In this document: positions 1 to 8,302 of the stretch, in pieces
Position numbering within the stretch: the first letter of the stretch is position 1
Layout of the letters: each line of letters begins with the position of its first letter
NCBI GenBank assembly: GCA_018266895.1
Contig: JAFDZQ010000027.1
Location: forward strand, 908 to 45,427
Direction: 5' to 3'
Length of the DNA stretch: 44,520 nucleotides
Source of the DNA: Bacteroidota bacterium
GTDB taxonomy: Bacteria; Bacteroidota; Ignavibacteria; Tepidaquicellales; Tepidaquicellaceae
Program-made: the position numbers and the translations under genes
Notes under the pieces: model-generated
Told to the model about the DNA's origin: nothing
Seen by the model: the letters and a program-made list of their open reading frames with translations, nothing else
The model's database searches: none

Positions 1-405
1 ATCAATTGCTTCATTTGCAAGTTTATCTGCGGCTTTATTTTTTTCTCGGGGGATATGATGAATGGAAAAATTTTTATCGAGTAACTTTATCTCTTTCCAG
101 AATTCCAGGGAAAGCTTTATGAGATCTGAATGCTTAATTTTGTATTCTCCCCTGATCTGCCGTACCACAAGTTCACTGTCGAGATAAAAATTCACATGTC
201 TGAATTTTAATCCTGATTTCCTTAATATCTTAACGCTTTCGATAAGGGCTAAATATTCTGCGGAATTATTGGTGTAGTTTCCGATAAACTTTCCGTGAGA
301 TTCCGAGATTTCATTATTACCATCACAAATGACAATTCCGATTCCTGCAAGTCCCGGATTTCCCCTTGAAGCGCCGTCAGTAAATACATTTATGGTTTCA
401 GACAA
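1..405 (-). CDS. rnhA: Ribonuclease HI, 3' end cut by window edge
   Basis: RNase HI cleaves the RNA strand of RNA:DNA hybrids in the cytoplasm. The 135 visible codons begin VFTDGASRGNPGLAGIGIVI, the classic first strand carrying the first catalytic Asp. The catalytic Glu follows in NNSAEY, the next Asp in YLDSE, and the last Asp in NKAADKLAN, so all four active-site acidic residues are visible. The start is read as TTG at 405-403, ten bases after the stop of the upstream zinc-ribbon gene, because no in-frame ATG lies before the conserved first strand. No Shine-Dalgarno sequence is seen. It is the last visible gene of an operon with the zinc-ribbon and Nif3-like genes. Only the extreme C-terminus is missing. 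The family call is very secure and the start fairly secure. Confidence 0.93.
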   Translation of the reverse strand, partial: MSETINVFTDGASRGNPGLAGIGIVICDGNNEISESHGKFIGNYTNNSAEYLALIESVKILRKSGLKFRHVNFYLDSELVVRQIRGEYKIKHSDLIKLSLEFWKEIKLLDKNFSIHHIPREKNKAADKLANEAID

Positions 406-415
406 TACTTTGAAT

Positions 416-1297
416 TTAAGAAGCTGAAAAATCTTCTGAAACGAGAATTCTTCCGCAGGACTGACAGGTATAGATTTTTTCTGCTGATTTTATTTCAATG
501 ACTCTCTGAGGCGGAATTGAATTATAGCATCCGGAGCAATTTCCTTTTCTTACAATTGCCGTTGCTTCGCCTTTATGCATTTTGTTTATTCTTTCATACA
601 ATGATTTGCTCTCGTCATCAAGCTTGCTGCTTAGTTCGTTTCTTTTGCTTGTAAGGACTGTCTCTTCCTGTTTGAATTCCTCATTTAACTCATCGAGCAA
701 AGCCTGTTTTTCCTGCAGTTCGGAATTAAGTTCGTTGTATTTGCTTTCCAATTCGGATACTTCAGCGGATATTTTTTCAGACTCAGTGGTAATAACCTTT
801 ATTCTGATTTCGTTTTTCTGAACTTCCTCAAAAAGAGATTCAATGGTTTTAACAATTTCGTCATATTCCTTATTGCTTCTCACATCATATTTCTGTTCGT
901 CATATTTATTTATCTTTTCCTCATAAGACTTATCTGTCTCAAGCAGTTCTGATTTTTCTTTTTCGAGAGAAGACAAATCGGTTCTTCTTGTGCTGAGTTT
1001 CGATTCAATCGATTCCAGCTTCGATTTAATAATATTAATGTTTTCCGGAAGATCGCCTTTTTCCTCATCAATTTCGGCAAGTTCCCCGTCAATATTTTTC
1101 AGTTCAAGAAATATATTAAGAATTGCGGTTAGTTTCGGTCCTTCTGATTCGACGGCTTCAGAAAAATAAGTCTGAAAACGGTTTCTCTGCAATTCATCTT
1201 CAGAGATTGCATCAGAATCAGTATTGTTTTCGGAAATTTCGGATTTAACAGGTTCATTGTTTAAATCCTGATTATCGGTAATTGCATTCTCGTTCAT
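416..1297 (-). CDS. COG1579-type coiled-coil zinc-ribbon protein
   Basis: A 293-residue cytoplasmic protein of the C4-type zinc-ribbon family (COG1579), whose role is not firmly established and is often guessed to be nucleic-acid related. Residues 1-40 are acidic and low complexity. About 55-245 form a long heptad-rich coiled coil interrupted by the family hallmark NKEYDEI (near 142-148). The C-terminus carries a zinc ribbon with C254-x2-C257 and C278-x2-C281. It starts with ATG only two bases after the end of the Nif3-like gene and is followed ten bases later by RNase HI, so the three are probably co-transcribed. The Nif3/zinc-ribbon pairing is recurrent in Bacteroidota-like genomes (recalled, not checked here). 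The acidic N-terminal extension is longer than I expect for the family. Confidence 0.88.
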   Translation of the reverse strand: MNENAITDNQDLNNEPVKSEISENNTDSDAISEDELQRNRFQTYFSEAVESEGPKLTAILNIFLELKNIDGELAEIDEEKGDLPENINIIKSKLESIESKLSTRRTDLSSLEKEKSELLETDKSYEEKINKYDEQKYDVRSNKEYDEIVKTIESLFEEVQKNEIRIKVITTESEKISAEVSELESKYNELNSELQEKQALLDELNEEFKQEETVLTSKRNELSSKLDDESKSLYERINKMHKGEATAIVRKGNCSGCYNSIPPQRVIEIKSAEKIYTCQSCGRILVSEDFSAS

Positions 1298-1299
1298 AC

Positions 1300-1923
1300 T
1301 TATAATTTATAGAGTTTATAAATCGATTTAGAAATATACAGCAGGCAATCGCTGCCTGTAAACTTTGCTGATTCAGTAACTGTGTCCGTAACATCAGTAT
1401 CAGTTATTACTATTTTCTTAAAACTGTCCCTGCCATTTTCAAAATCTTCGTCAATTCCTCTGTTCATTCTTCTGAACAATTCACTGTATCTTAATCTTTT
1501 TTTCAGACTGATACAAAATCCGGAAGGAGTTTTCTCTCTTTTCATGAAAGTATAAATCTCATAAACTGCTTCTTCATAAGGATGATGCTTGAGTAAAGAA
1601 TTTATGGCTTCATTAAGGTCAGAGACATTGCATTCCATTTCCAATTTAATTTCATTTTCATGAGACAATTTGTTCTTACTGCCGTAAAACGGTTCAGCCA
1701 TTTTGCCCGGAAGGAATGTTCCCGTACCTTTTGTCCGGAATGAACACATGCTGTAATTGCCTATAGATCCTGCTCCGGTTTTGCTTAACTCTTTCATTAT
1801 CTTTTCAGCGAAATGTTCCGGTACAAAGGTAATCAGTTTTTTCTTTTCAAGGAACGCGTAAAATTTTTCAGCGGATGAAATCTCTTCTTTGCTGAAAACT
1901 TTTTTTGCCGTGTTAATAGTCAT
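1300..1923 (-). CDS. Reduced Nif3-like protein (insert domain plus degenerate C-terminal part)
   Basis: A 207-residue protein. Residues 30-125 match the PII/CutA-like domain inserted in YqfO-type Nif3 proteins: GAGSIGNYSMCSFRTKGTGT around 50-69, then FLPG and HHPYEEAVYEIY at 113-124. Residues 165-200 (KKIVITDTDVTDT, then GSDCLLYI) look like a worn version of the C-terminal Nif3 strand-helix-strand, without the usual glycine-rich and histidine metal-binding residues. The normal N-terminal metal-binding half is absent, and 1-29 is a short unrelated helix. Full-length relatives are about 360-380 residues, so this is a stable reduced form or an eroded gene. The frame is intact, and it leads the operon with the zinc-ribbon and RNase HI genes. 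Domain assignment is confident; function is unknown. Confidence 0.8.
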   Translation of the reverse strand: MTINTAKKVFSKEEISSAEKFYAFLEKKKLITFVPEHFAEKIMKELSKTGAGSIGNYSMCSFRTKGTGTFLPGKMAEPFYGSKNKLSHENEIKLEMECNVSDLNEAINSLLKHHPYEEAVYEIYTFMKREKTPSGFCISLKKRLRYSELFRRMNRGIDEDFENGRDSFKKIVITDTDVTDTVTESAKFTGSDCLLYISKSIYKLYKL

Positions 1924-1934
1924 TAAAAATTATG

Positions 1935-1970
1935 CAAAAAAAAAGTGTATCTTGTTTTAGATACACTTTT
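1935..1970 (-). terminator. Hairpin with U-tract between metF and the Nif3-like gene
   Basis: A perfect 11-bp stem (AAAAGTGTATC at 1941-1951 and its complement at 1960-1970, 8-base loop) is followed on the minus strand by a run of about ten T residues. This is the form of an intrinsic terminator for metF, which ends 130 bases upstream. It lies only 12 bases before the ATG of the Nif3-like gene, so transcription of that operon must either read through it or start inside or very close to it. Confidence 0.75.
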
Positions 1971-2100
1971 AATATCTGCAGAAAATCTGCTGTATTTGTC
2001 TTTACTTTCTCTTTTTAAATACTGGTAATAAATAAAATTGCTTAATAAGATCATTTAATTTAAAATATAAACGATAAGCGGTAAAATCAAGATATTAAAC

Positions 2101-3051
2101 TTATATTTTCAATCTGTCGAAAAGTTTCTGAATAGGTTTGGAATTATGCATAATATAAAAATGAAGAGAAGGTATTCCTTTGTTAAGCAGCTCTTCGCAT
2201 TGCTTGGCTGTCCATTCCACGCCTATATCCACTACGTGTTCCGGTTTTGCTTCGGAGATTTCGGTAGTAAGTTCTTCCGGGATTTCCACAAAGAAAGTTT
2301 TGGGAATTGAATTCAGCTGTTTTTTACCCGTTAAAATCTTCAGACCGGGAATGACAGGAACATTTATTCCGGCTGCCCTGCAAAGTTTCAGAAATTCAAA
2401 ATAATATTTGTTGTCATAAAACATCTGAGTTACGATATACTCTGCGCCCGCATTGACTTTCTCCTTTGCAATCAGGATGTCACTTTTAAGATTAGGGGAC
2501 TCAAAATGTTTTTCAGGATATCCCCCGACTCCTATGCAGAAATTCGTCGGCGCTGCATCCAGCAGATCTTCTTCAAGATACCTTCCCTTATTCATATCAG
2601 TAATCTGCTTAACTAAATCCAGAGCATAAATATTTGAGGTCCTTCCTTCGGGGACAGGCTTTTTATATCCGATATCATCGCCTCTGACAGCAAGTACGTT
2701 TTCTATGCCGAGATAATTCAGCTCGATAAGAGCATCTTCAGTTTCCTCGCGGGTAAATCCGTTACAAAGAATATGAGGCACTGTATCGACATTATATTTA
2801 TTTTTTATGGCAACGCTGATGCCTATAGTCCCCGGTCTTTTTCTCTTTACTTTTTTCCGGATGCCGCCCGGAGTCTCTTCGAAATGAACTTCAGAAGAGT
2901 GTGAAGTTACATCAATGAAAGGAGGATTATATTTCATGAGCACGTTCACAATATTGAAAAGCAGATTTATGTCACCGCCTCTGGGAAGAGGAATAATCTC
3001 AAAACTTATCAACGGATCTTTTGCTCTGTCTAAATGTTCTGTAACTTTCAT
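2101..3051 (-). CDS. metF: 5,10-methylenetetrahydrofolate reductase
   Basis: This flavoprotein reduces 5,10-methylene-THF to 5-methyl-THF, the methyl donor for methionine synthesis. The 316-residue protein has the usual single TIM-barrel layout and length. It shows the substrate-side Glu in ISFEIIP near residue 18, LAVRGDD near 135, the motif CIGVGGYPEKH near 170, AGAEYIVTQMFYDN near 205, PGLKI, and the C-terminal GIPSLHFYIMHN. The ATG at 3051 is the only good start. It lies 66 bases downstream of the preceding minus-strand gene and ends 130 bases before a terminator-like hairpin, so it could be transcribed with the propeller gene or alone. No S-box or other riboswitch is visible upstream. 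Confidence 0.96.
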   Translation of the reverse strand: MKVTEHLDRAKDPLISFEIIPLPRGGDINLLFNIVNVLMKYNPPFIDVTSHSSEVHFEETPGGIRKKVKRKRPGTIGISVAIKNKYNVDTVPHILCNGFTREETEDALIELNYLGIENVLAVRGDDIGYKKPVPEGRTSNIYALDLVKQITDMNKGRYLEEDLLDAAPTNFCIGVGGYPEKHFESPNLKSDILIAKEKVNAGAEYIVTQMFYDNKYYFEFLKLCRAAGINVPVIPGLKILTGKKQLNSIPKTFFVEIPEELTTEISEAKPEHVVDIGVEWTAKQCEELLNKGIPSLHFYIMHNSKPIQKLFDRLKI

Positions 3052-3117
3052 TTTATGCTGTTCTTTATTTCTGAGAAATACAATATCGTCTTTCTGATCA
3101 GTTTAATTTACCGGAAT

Positions 3118-4107
3118 TTATTTCTGAATACAGGGATGAAGATTAAATCCGCCGTCAGCGATAATCATTATTTCACCTGATTTTACATCAGCAATTCCTA
3201 TGCTGGTTCTGACTTCGGATCCGGAGTCATATACAATTCTGTTGTTATCGATCCATTGGTATGTTCCTATATTTCCGGGGACTTTCAGTTCTTTTTTGTT
3301 ACCTCCGTCTGAATCCATTACATAAAGCGAAACATCATTGCTGCCGATTACGGCAAAAGCAATCTTATTTCCGTCAGGCGAAAATCTGGGAACGTTCGAG
3401 CTTTCCATTCCTTTTGTAAGAACAGTTTCTTTCCCGTTTTCAAATATCCTTATTGAGCCTTTCAGATTATTGTCAAAACTTGCATAAACAATTTTTTTGC
3501 CGTCTGAAGAAATATCAGGTTCTAAATTTGCATCCATATTCAAACTTATCTTTGTGATATAATTTTCTGTTGTATCATTCAGATCAGCCATCATAATTGA
3601 TTTTGATCCGTCGCTGAATGCCGAAAATACAAGCTTATTGCCGTCTTCTGAAAGTACCTGCATATTCGAATAAGATCCGTCGGACATGAGCTGCGGCTCA
3701 GCACCGAAAGAAGCTGTATCAATTGCAAGAATTGATAATATATTATCCTGCTCAAAGTTAAACATTATCTGATCGCCGTCAGGCAGGAAAGAAGGAAAAT
3801 ACCCGTTCCATACATAAAAAGGAGCAGTAGATTTATTTGCAAGATAAATATCCCTGATGAGATATACCATTCCGCGGTCAGAATAGAATACAATCTGTTT
3901 TCCGTCAGGAGAAAATTTTGGTCTGTAACAGTTTTCCTCTAATTCTGTCAGTTGTGTCTTGTTCGATCCGTCCTCGTTCATCATAAATATCTGTAAAAAA
4001 CCTGATGTACCCTGGTTTGAAGAAAACGCAATTTTTTTATTCTGCGCAAAAATATTATTTGAACTTATTATCAGTATAACTGTTAAAAAAATCTTTATTA
4101 TTTTCAT
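3118..4107 (-). CDS. Secreted TolB/PD40-type beta-propeller protein
   Basis: A 329-residue exported protein beginning with a Sec signal peptide (MKIIKIFLTVILIISSNNIFAQ, written here as its hydrophobic run plus an NIFAQ cleavage site). The rest is built of PD40 propeller blades with recurring motifs: FSPDGKQIVF, FLPDGDQIMF, LSEDGNKLVF, SSDGKKIVY and FSPDGNKIAF, each preceded by a short strand ending in a residue set such as MNEDGSNKTQLT. Such propellers occur in TolB and in periplasmic or surface proteins that bind other proteins. No peptidase or peptidoglycan-binding domain follows. It is not the Pal-associated TolB as far as can be seen, since no tol or pal genes are nearby. A 499-base gap precedes it. 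Confidence 0.82.
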   Translation of the reverse strand: MKIIKIFLTVILIISSNNIFAQNKKIAFSSNQGTSGFLQIFMMNEDGSNKTQLTELEENCYRPKFSPDGKQIVFYSDRGMVYLIRDIYLANKSTAPFYVWNGYFPSFLPDGDQIMFNFEQDNILSILAIDTASFGAEPQLMSDGSYSNMQVLSEDGNKLVFSAFSDGSKSIMMADLNDTTENYITKISLNMDANLEPDISSDGKKIVYASFDNNLKGSIRIFENGKETVLTKGMESSNVPRFSPDGNKIAFAVIGSNDVSLYVMDSDGGNKKELKVPGNIGTYQWIDNNRIVYDSGSEVRTSIGIADVKSGEIMIIADGGFNLHPCIQK

Positions 4108-4606
4108 TTATTGTTTTTTATAATCGAGAAAAATAATTAAGTTAAAATTCTTATTAAAGAGATTAATTTATATTACGGCGGTTTCCTTTCGTCCAAAACC
4201 TTGTTATTGTATCCATAGAAAATTTTTATTAAGCATTAAATCTCATTGAAAACTTTGGCATTTTAATGCGAAACCCTTTCCAATCCGCCTTCGGCGAAGC
4301 AAGGTGAGGTTATTTTGAACTGCTTACGTGATATTCTGATTTTATAATAGAATTAAATGTTATGTGCAAAAAGAAATTATTTATCACAGCAAGATTTCTT
4401 TCACTACTACAAAATAACTGACAGAAAAGTTCGGATTGAATTAAAATTAAAATTTTTGCACTCAGCAGTAAAAATATTTTCTGATCAGCAAATCCGGATT
4501 TAACTATTTTGCACAGCTTCGGGAAATGTTATGACAGTTGATTCTGCAAATCACATAATGTAAATCCGTTTTTAAGATCATTTGTTTAATATCAGATAAG
4601 AATATT
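4108..4606. other. 499-base intergenic region with no gene found
   Basis: The gap lies between two minus-strand genes, so it must hold the 3' end of the ABC exporter transcript and the promoter of the propeller gene. No frame longer than about 30 codons resembles a gene. The only clear structure is the extragenic hairpin repeat at 4268-4326, listed separately. The remainder is very AT-rich. Confidence 0.7.
4268..4326. repeat. Extragenic hairpin (REP-like) repeat, uninterrupted copy
   Basis: An imperfect inverted repeat: AACCCTTTCCAATCCGCC, a TTC apex, then GGCGAAGCAAGGTGAGGTT, followed by ATTTTGAACTGCT. It closely resembles the two halves flanking the MITE-like element at 21804-21971 (AACCCCTCCCAAACCGG and CCGGCAAGGTGGGGTT, then GTTTCAAACAGCT). 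Two copies in 44 kb, both intergenic, suggest a dispersed extragenic family. Confidence 0.6.
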
Positions 4607-6400
4607 CTATGATATGTTTTCTTCCTTGTACTGAAGCTGATAAAGCTTGTAATACAAACCGTTGTTTTCGAGCAATTCCTGATGAGTGCCCATTTCCTTT
4701 ATTTCACCTTTATGCATAACGATTATCTTGTCGCATTTCTGAATTGTTGACAGCCTGTGTGCGATAATGATTGAAGTCCTTCCTTCTATGAGTTTCTTTA
4801 TGGCGTCCTGAATCAGCATCTCCGTATTCGTGTCAACACTTGACGTTGCTTCGTCCAGAATCAGTATTTTCGGATCAATGACAAGCGCTCTTGCAAATGA
4901 TATCAGCTGTTTCTGTCCGACCGACAAAGTAGAACCTCTTTCGTTAACGGGGTGGTCAAGTTTATCCGGAAGCGAATTAATAAAATCCTTTAATCCGACA
5001 TTTTCAATTGCCGTATTGACCGACTGATCGCTGATATCCTTATTGCCGAGAGTTATATTAGATCTGACAGTTCCTGAAAAAAGAAACACATCCTGCAATA
5101 CTATGGCTATATTTTTCCTGAGATCCTTCTGTCTGATTTTCTTTATATCCGTTCCGTCAATGGAAATCATTCCGCTGTTTATTTCATAAAATCTTGAAAG
5201 CAGATTTATGATTGTGGTCTTTCCGGCGCCTGTAGCTCCCACAAAAGCAACTTTTTCGCCGTCATTAATTTTGAAGGAAACATTCTTCAGTACATAATCA
5301 TCATTATTATATGCAAAGAAAACATTTTTAAATTCTATAGATCCGCTTTTCAGCACGGATTTTTCCGGGTCTTCTGAATCCTTTATGTCAGGCATTTCAT
5401 CTAGCAGTGAAAAAATCCTTTCGCTTGATGCCATTGCCGTCTGAAGTATATTGTATTTTTCTGAAAGATCCCTGATAGGACGGAAAAACATTTCCGTGAA
5501 CTGAATGAATGAAATTATCACGCCTATCGAAACAGCGCCCTGTACAACCTGTCCTCCTCCGTACCAGATTATCAGACCGGCTGAAATCGCTCCGATAAGT
5601 TCAACTATGGGAAAGAACACTGCATAATAAAATACGCTTTTATTGTTTTGATCCGTATGATCCCTGTTTATCTTTTCAAACTCTTCTATTGTTCTTTTCT
5701 CTTTTCCGAAATACTGTACAATTAAAATCCCTGTTACATGCTCCTGAATATATGCATTAAGCTTTGCGACGAGTATTCTGATTCTTCTGTATGAATCACG
5801 GACTTTTTTTCTGAATACTGAAGTAGCATAGATAAGGACAGGCAATACCGAAAGCGTGACAAATGCAAGTTTGTAATCAAGAGTAAACATAAAATAAAGC
5901 ACCCACAATATCAGAAAAATATCACCGAATGCCGTTACAAGACCGGAAGAAAAGACTTCAAACAGAACTTCAACATCGCCGGTTACTCTGGTTACAACTC
6001 TTCCGATCGGATTCCTGTCAAAGAATTTCAGATCCAGTTTCAGAATATGGTCAAAAATTTTCTTTCTCAGATCATAAATTATTTTTTGTCCGATCCAGCT
6101 TGTGAGATAAGTCATCGCATACTGAATTACTCCCTGAAGGATAAGCGTGCCCAACATTACCAGAATGATGAACTGAAGTCCCGGGAAGTCTTTGTTCATT
6201 ATCTTATCATCTATTGCCACTGCCGTTAGTCTCGGCCTGATGGCGGCAAGAGCTGAAATGGTAATTGTCAGAATTGTTGCAATTATTATATGTTTGTAAT
6301 AAGGTCGGAAGTAAGACAGAAGCCTTCTCATTATCTGTGAATCAATGGCTTTACCAAGGACTTCGTCTTCGGACTTATTTATAGTTTGATCTGACAACAT
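4607..6400 (-). CDS. ABC exporter half-transporter, catalytic-Glu subunit
   Basis: A 597-residue membrane protein with a six-helix exporter domain (about 30-320) and a nucleotide-binding domain (about 355-590). Motifs are Walker A GATGAGKTT (388-396), Q-loop Q436, signature LSVGQ (492-496), Walker B ILILD followed by the catalytic E517, and H548. The signature is non-canonical (LSVGQ rather than LSGGQ), which in heterodimeric exporters goes with a partner whose Walker B lacks Glu. That is exactly what the adjacent upstream gene shows, 23 bases away. Together they most likely form one asymmetric drug or lipid exporter of the BmrCD/LmrCD/TM287-288 type in the inner membrane. The substrate cannot be told. 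A 15-residue polar N-terminus precedes the first membrane segment. Confidence 0.93.
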   Translation of the reverse strand: MLSDQTINKSEDEVLGKAIDSQIMRRLLSYFRPYYKHIIIATILTITISALAAIRPRLTAVAIDDKIMNKDFPGLQFIILVMLGTLILQGVIQYAMTYLTSWIGQKIIYDLRKKIFDHILKLDLKFFDRNPIGRVVTRVTGDVEVLFEVFSSGLVTAFGDIFLILWVLYFMFTLDYKLAFVTLSVLPVLIYATSVFRKKVRDSYRRIRILVAKLNAYIQEHVTGILIVQYFGKEKRTIEEFEKINRDHTDQNNKSVFYYAVFFPIVELIGAISAGLIIWYGGGQVVQGAVSIGVIISFIQFTEMFFRPIRDLSEKYNILQTAMASSERIFSLLDEMPDIKDSEDPEKSVLKSGSIEFKNVFFAYNNDDYVLKNVSFKINDGEKVAFVGATGAGKTTIINLLSRFYEINSGMISIDGTDIKKIRQKDLRKNIAIVLQDVFLFSGTVRSNITLGNKDISDQSVNTAIENVGLKDFINSLPDKLDHPVNERGSTLSVGQKQLISFARALVIDPKILILDEATSSVDTNTEMLIQDAIKKLIEGRTSIIIAHRLSTIQKCDKIIVMHKGEIKEMGTHQELLENNGLYYKLYQLQYKEENIS

Positions 6401-6423
6401 TATTTCTTAATTAAATTGTTCTT

Positions 6424-8184
6424 TCAGAAATCCTTTATCTCTTCCTCAAGCAGCTGCTTCTTGTAAATATCGCTGTAAATTCCCCCGAGTGAAACAAGTT
6501 CATTGTGTGTTCCCTCTTCTTTGATAACGGAATTACTCAGGACAATTATATTATTGGCATTCTTTATCGTGGAAATTCTGTGAGAGATAATAATGCTGGT
6601 TCTGTCCGTCATGATTTTCTTTAATTCCTGAAGTATCTCTTCTTCAGTGTTCGTATCCACTGCAGAGAGTGAATCATCCAGAATAAGTATTTCAGGTTTT
6701 TTATAAATTGCTCTTGCAATGGAAGTCCTCTGCTTCTGACCTCCCGACAGGGTAATGCCTCTTTCACCCAGAACTGTATCGAATTTATCCGGGAAATTAT
6801 TTACGTCTTTATAAAGCCCGGCAATTCTGGAATTTGAGATAACATCCTGCCTGTTAACTTCCGAAAAAGTCCCGGCTGAATATGAGATATTTTTTTCAAT
6901 TGTATCGGAAAACAAAAACGATTCCTGCGGTACAATGCCGATGGAATTTCTCAAAACATTCAGCGGGATTTTTTTTATATCATATCCGTCAATGAAAATA
7001 TTTCCTTCCGTTGCGTCCCAGATCCTCGGAATAAGATTTATGAGTGTGCTTTTTCCTGAACCGGTCTGCCCGATTATGCCGAGAGTAGTTCCTTTTCTTA
7101 TTCTCAGATTAATATTCTTCAGAACAAAATTGCCTGACAGGGGATATCTGAATGAAACATTTCTGAATTCTATATCTCCTTTGATGTCACTTTCCTTAAT
7201 GCCTGAATCAGTAAACTCATTATCCGCAATGTCAGGTTTTATGTTAGTAATATTCAGTAGTCTCTGCATTGATGGAGCAGCTCTCTGAACAAGATTTATG
7301 ATCCATCCGAATGCAATCATTGGCCAGGTCAGCTGACCAAGATAAATTATGAAAGAAGAAATATTTCCTATCGATAAACTCCCTTCAATAACTTTATTGC
7401 CGCCGTAATATATGACTATAATTATCGAAAGACTTGTCAGCAGGAACATCATCGGAAAAGAAAAAGACTGTACTTTTGCGAGTTTCAGGTTTTTCTTCTG
7501 ATAATCAAAGGAAATTCTGTCAAACTCATTTGTCTCGAATTCTTCCCTGACATAAGACTTTACTACTCTTATACCGGAAAATATTTCCTGTGATTTCGAA
7601 GTGAGGTCCGAAAAAATTTCGTAAACTTTTCTTGATCTGCTGAAAGTAAGTTTGCCTACTTTGTAAACAATGTAACTCATAAAAGGCAGCGGCAGGAGAG
7701 CAAGGAGCGTAACTGACGGACTGAGAGAAAACAAAATGAAGAGTGTCATAAGCGTCCGTGTAAGCGTCTGGAAAGAATACATAACTCCTGGACCGACAAA
7801 ATTCCTGACATTGCTGATATCATTGGTGGCATGCGCCATTATGTCTCCGGTGGAACGGGTATTGTAAAATGATCTCGATAAATACTGAAGATGGGAAAAA
7901 AAATCGTGTCTCAGATCGTTCTCGATTTCCCTTGATACAACAATAATATTCTGCCTGATAAGAAAGAGAAAAATTCCGCTGAAAATTATCAGTCCAATTC
8001 CGGTCAGGGCATAAACAAGCAGACTGTATCTGTGTGTGCCTTTGGAAAGATCATCTACAGCCGCACCGATGACAAGCGGATACAGGCTGTTTGCTCCGAT
8101 CGAGAAAAGTATAAAAATGAATCCGAGTAAAAGCTTTTTTTTGTATTTCTTAAAGTAAGGAATTAAAGATAAGAGTGATCTCAT
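6424..8184 (-). CDS. ABC exporter half-transporter, degenerate-site subunit
   Basis: A 586-residue exporter half with transmembrane domain (about 10-305) and nucleotide-binding domain (about 337-575). Motifs are Walker A GQTGSGKST (372-380), Q420, canonical signature LSGGQ (479-483), Walker B ILILD (499-503) followed by D504 instead of catalytic Glu, and H535. The Asp and canonical signature are the complement of the downstream partner, giving one degenerate and one competent ATP site. It is the first gene of the two-gene operon, and its ATG at 8184 faces the divergent cyclase gene across 118 bases. That arrangement would allow shared control, but no operator was identified. Confidence 0.94.
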   Translation of the reverse strand: MRSLLSLIPYFKKYKKKLLLGFIFILFSIGANSLYPLVIGAAVDDLSKGTHRYSLLVYALTGIGLIIFSGIFLFLIRQNIIVVSREIENDLRHDFFSHLQYLSRSFYNTRSTGDIMAHATNDISNVRNFVGPGVMYSFQTLTRTLMTLFILFSLSPSVTLLALLPLPFMSYIVYKVGKLTFSRSRKVYEIFSDLTSKSQEIFSGIRVVKSYVREEFETNEFDRISFDYQKKNLKLAKVQSFSFPMMFLLTSLSIIIVIYYGGNKVIEGSLSIGNISSFIIYLGQLTWPMIAFGWIINLVQRAAPSMQRLLNITNIKPDIADNEFTDSGIKESDIKGDIEFRNVSFRYPLSGNFVLKNINLRIRKGTTLGIIGQTGSGKSTLINLIPRIWDATEGNIFIDGYDIKKIPLNVLRNSIGIVPQESFLFSDTIEKNISYSAGTFSEVNRQDVISNSRIAGLYKDVNNFPDKFDTVLGERGITLSGGQKQRTSIARAIYKKPEILILDDSLSAVDTNTEEEILQELKKIMTDRTSIIISHRISTIKNANNIIVLSNSVIKEEGTHNELVSLGGIYSDIYKKQLLEEEIKDF

Positions 8185-8302
8185 TTGATATTTTACATTT
8201 AAATATAAGATATATAAAATCTAATTATTAGTTTCTTTTTAATATATTCTTTATTTTCAAATGCAAAAAATAACCGTTAATAAATTCTGATAAAAAATTA
8301 TC
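8185..8302. promoter_or_regulatory. Divergent promoter region between ABC exporter and cyclase genes
   Basis: 118 AT-rich bases separate two outward-facing starts, so promoters for both directions must lie here. Short TATA-like stretches (AATATAAGATATATAAAA and TTTTAATATATTC) are visible, but I cannot assign -35/-10 pairs with confidence. Confidence 0.45.

Noticed and set aside
4108-4606. Possible decayed gene in the 499-base gap
   Set aside because: No frame or protein similarity was found in any of the six frames; only a hairpin repeat is supported.
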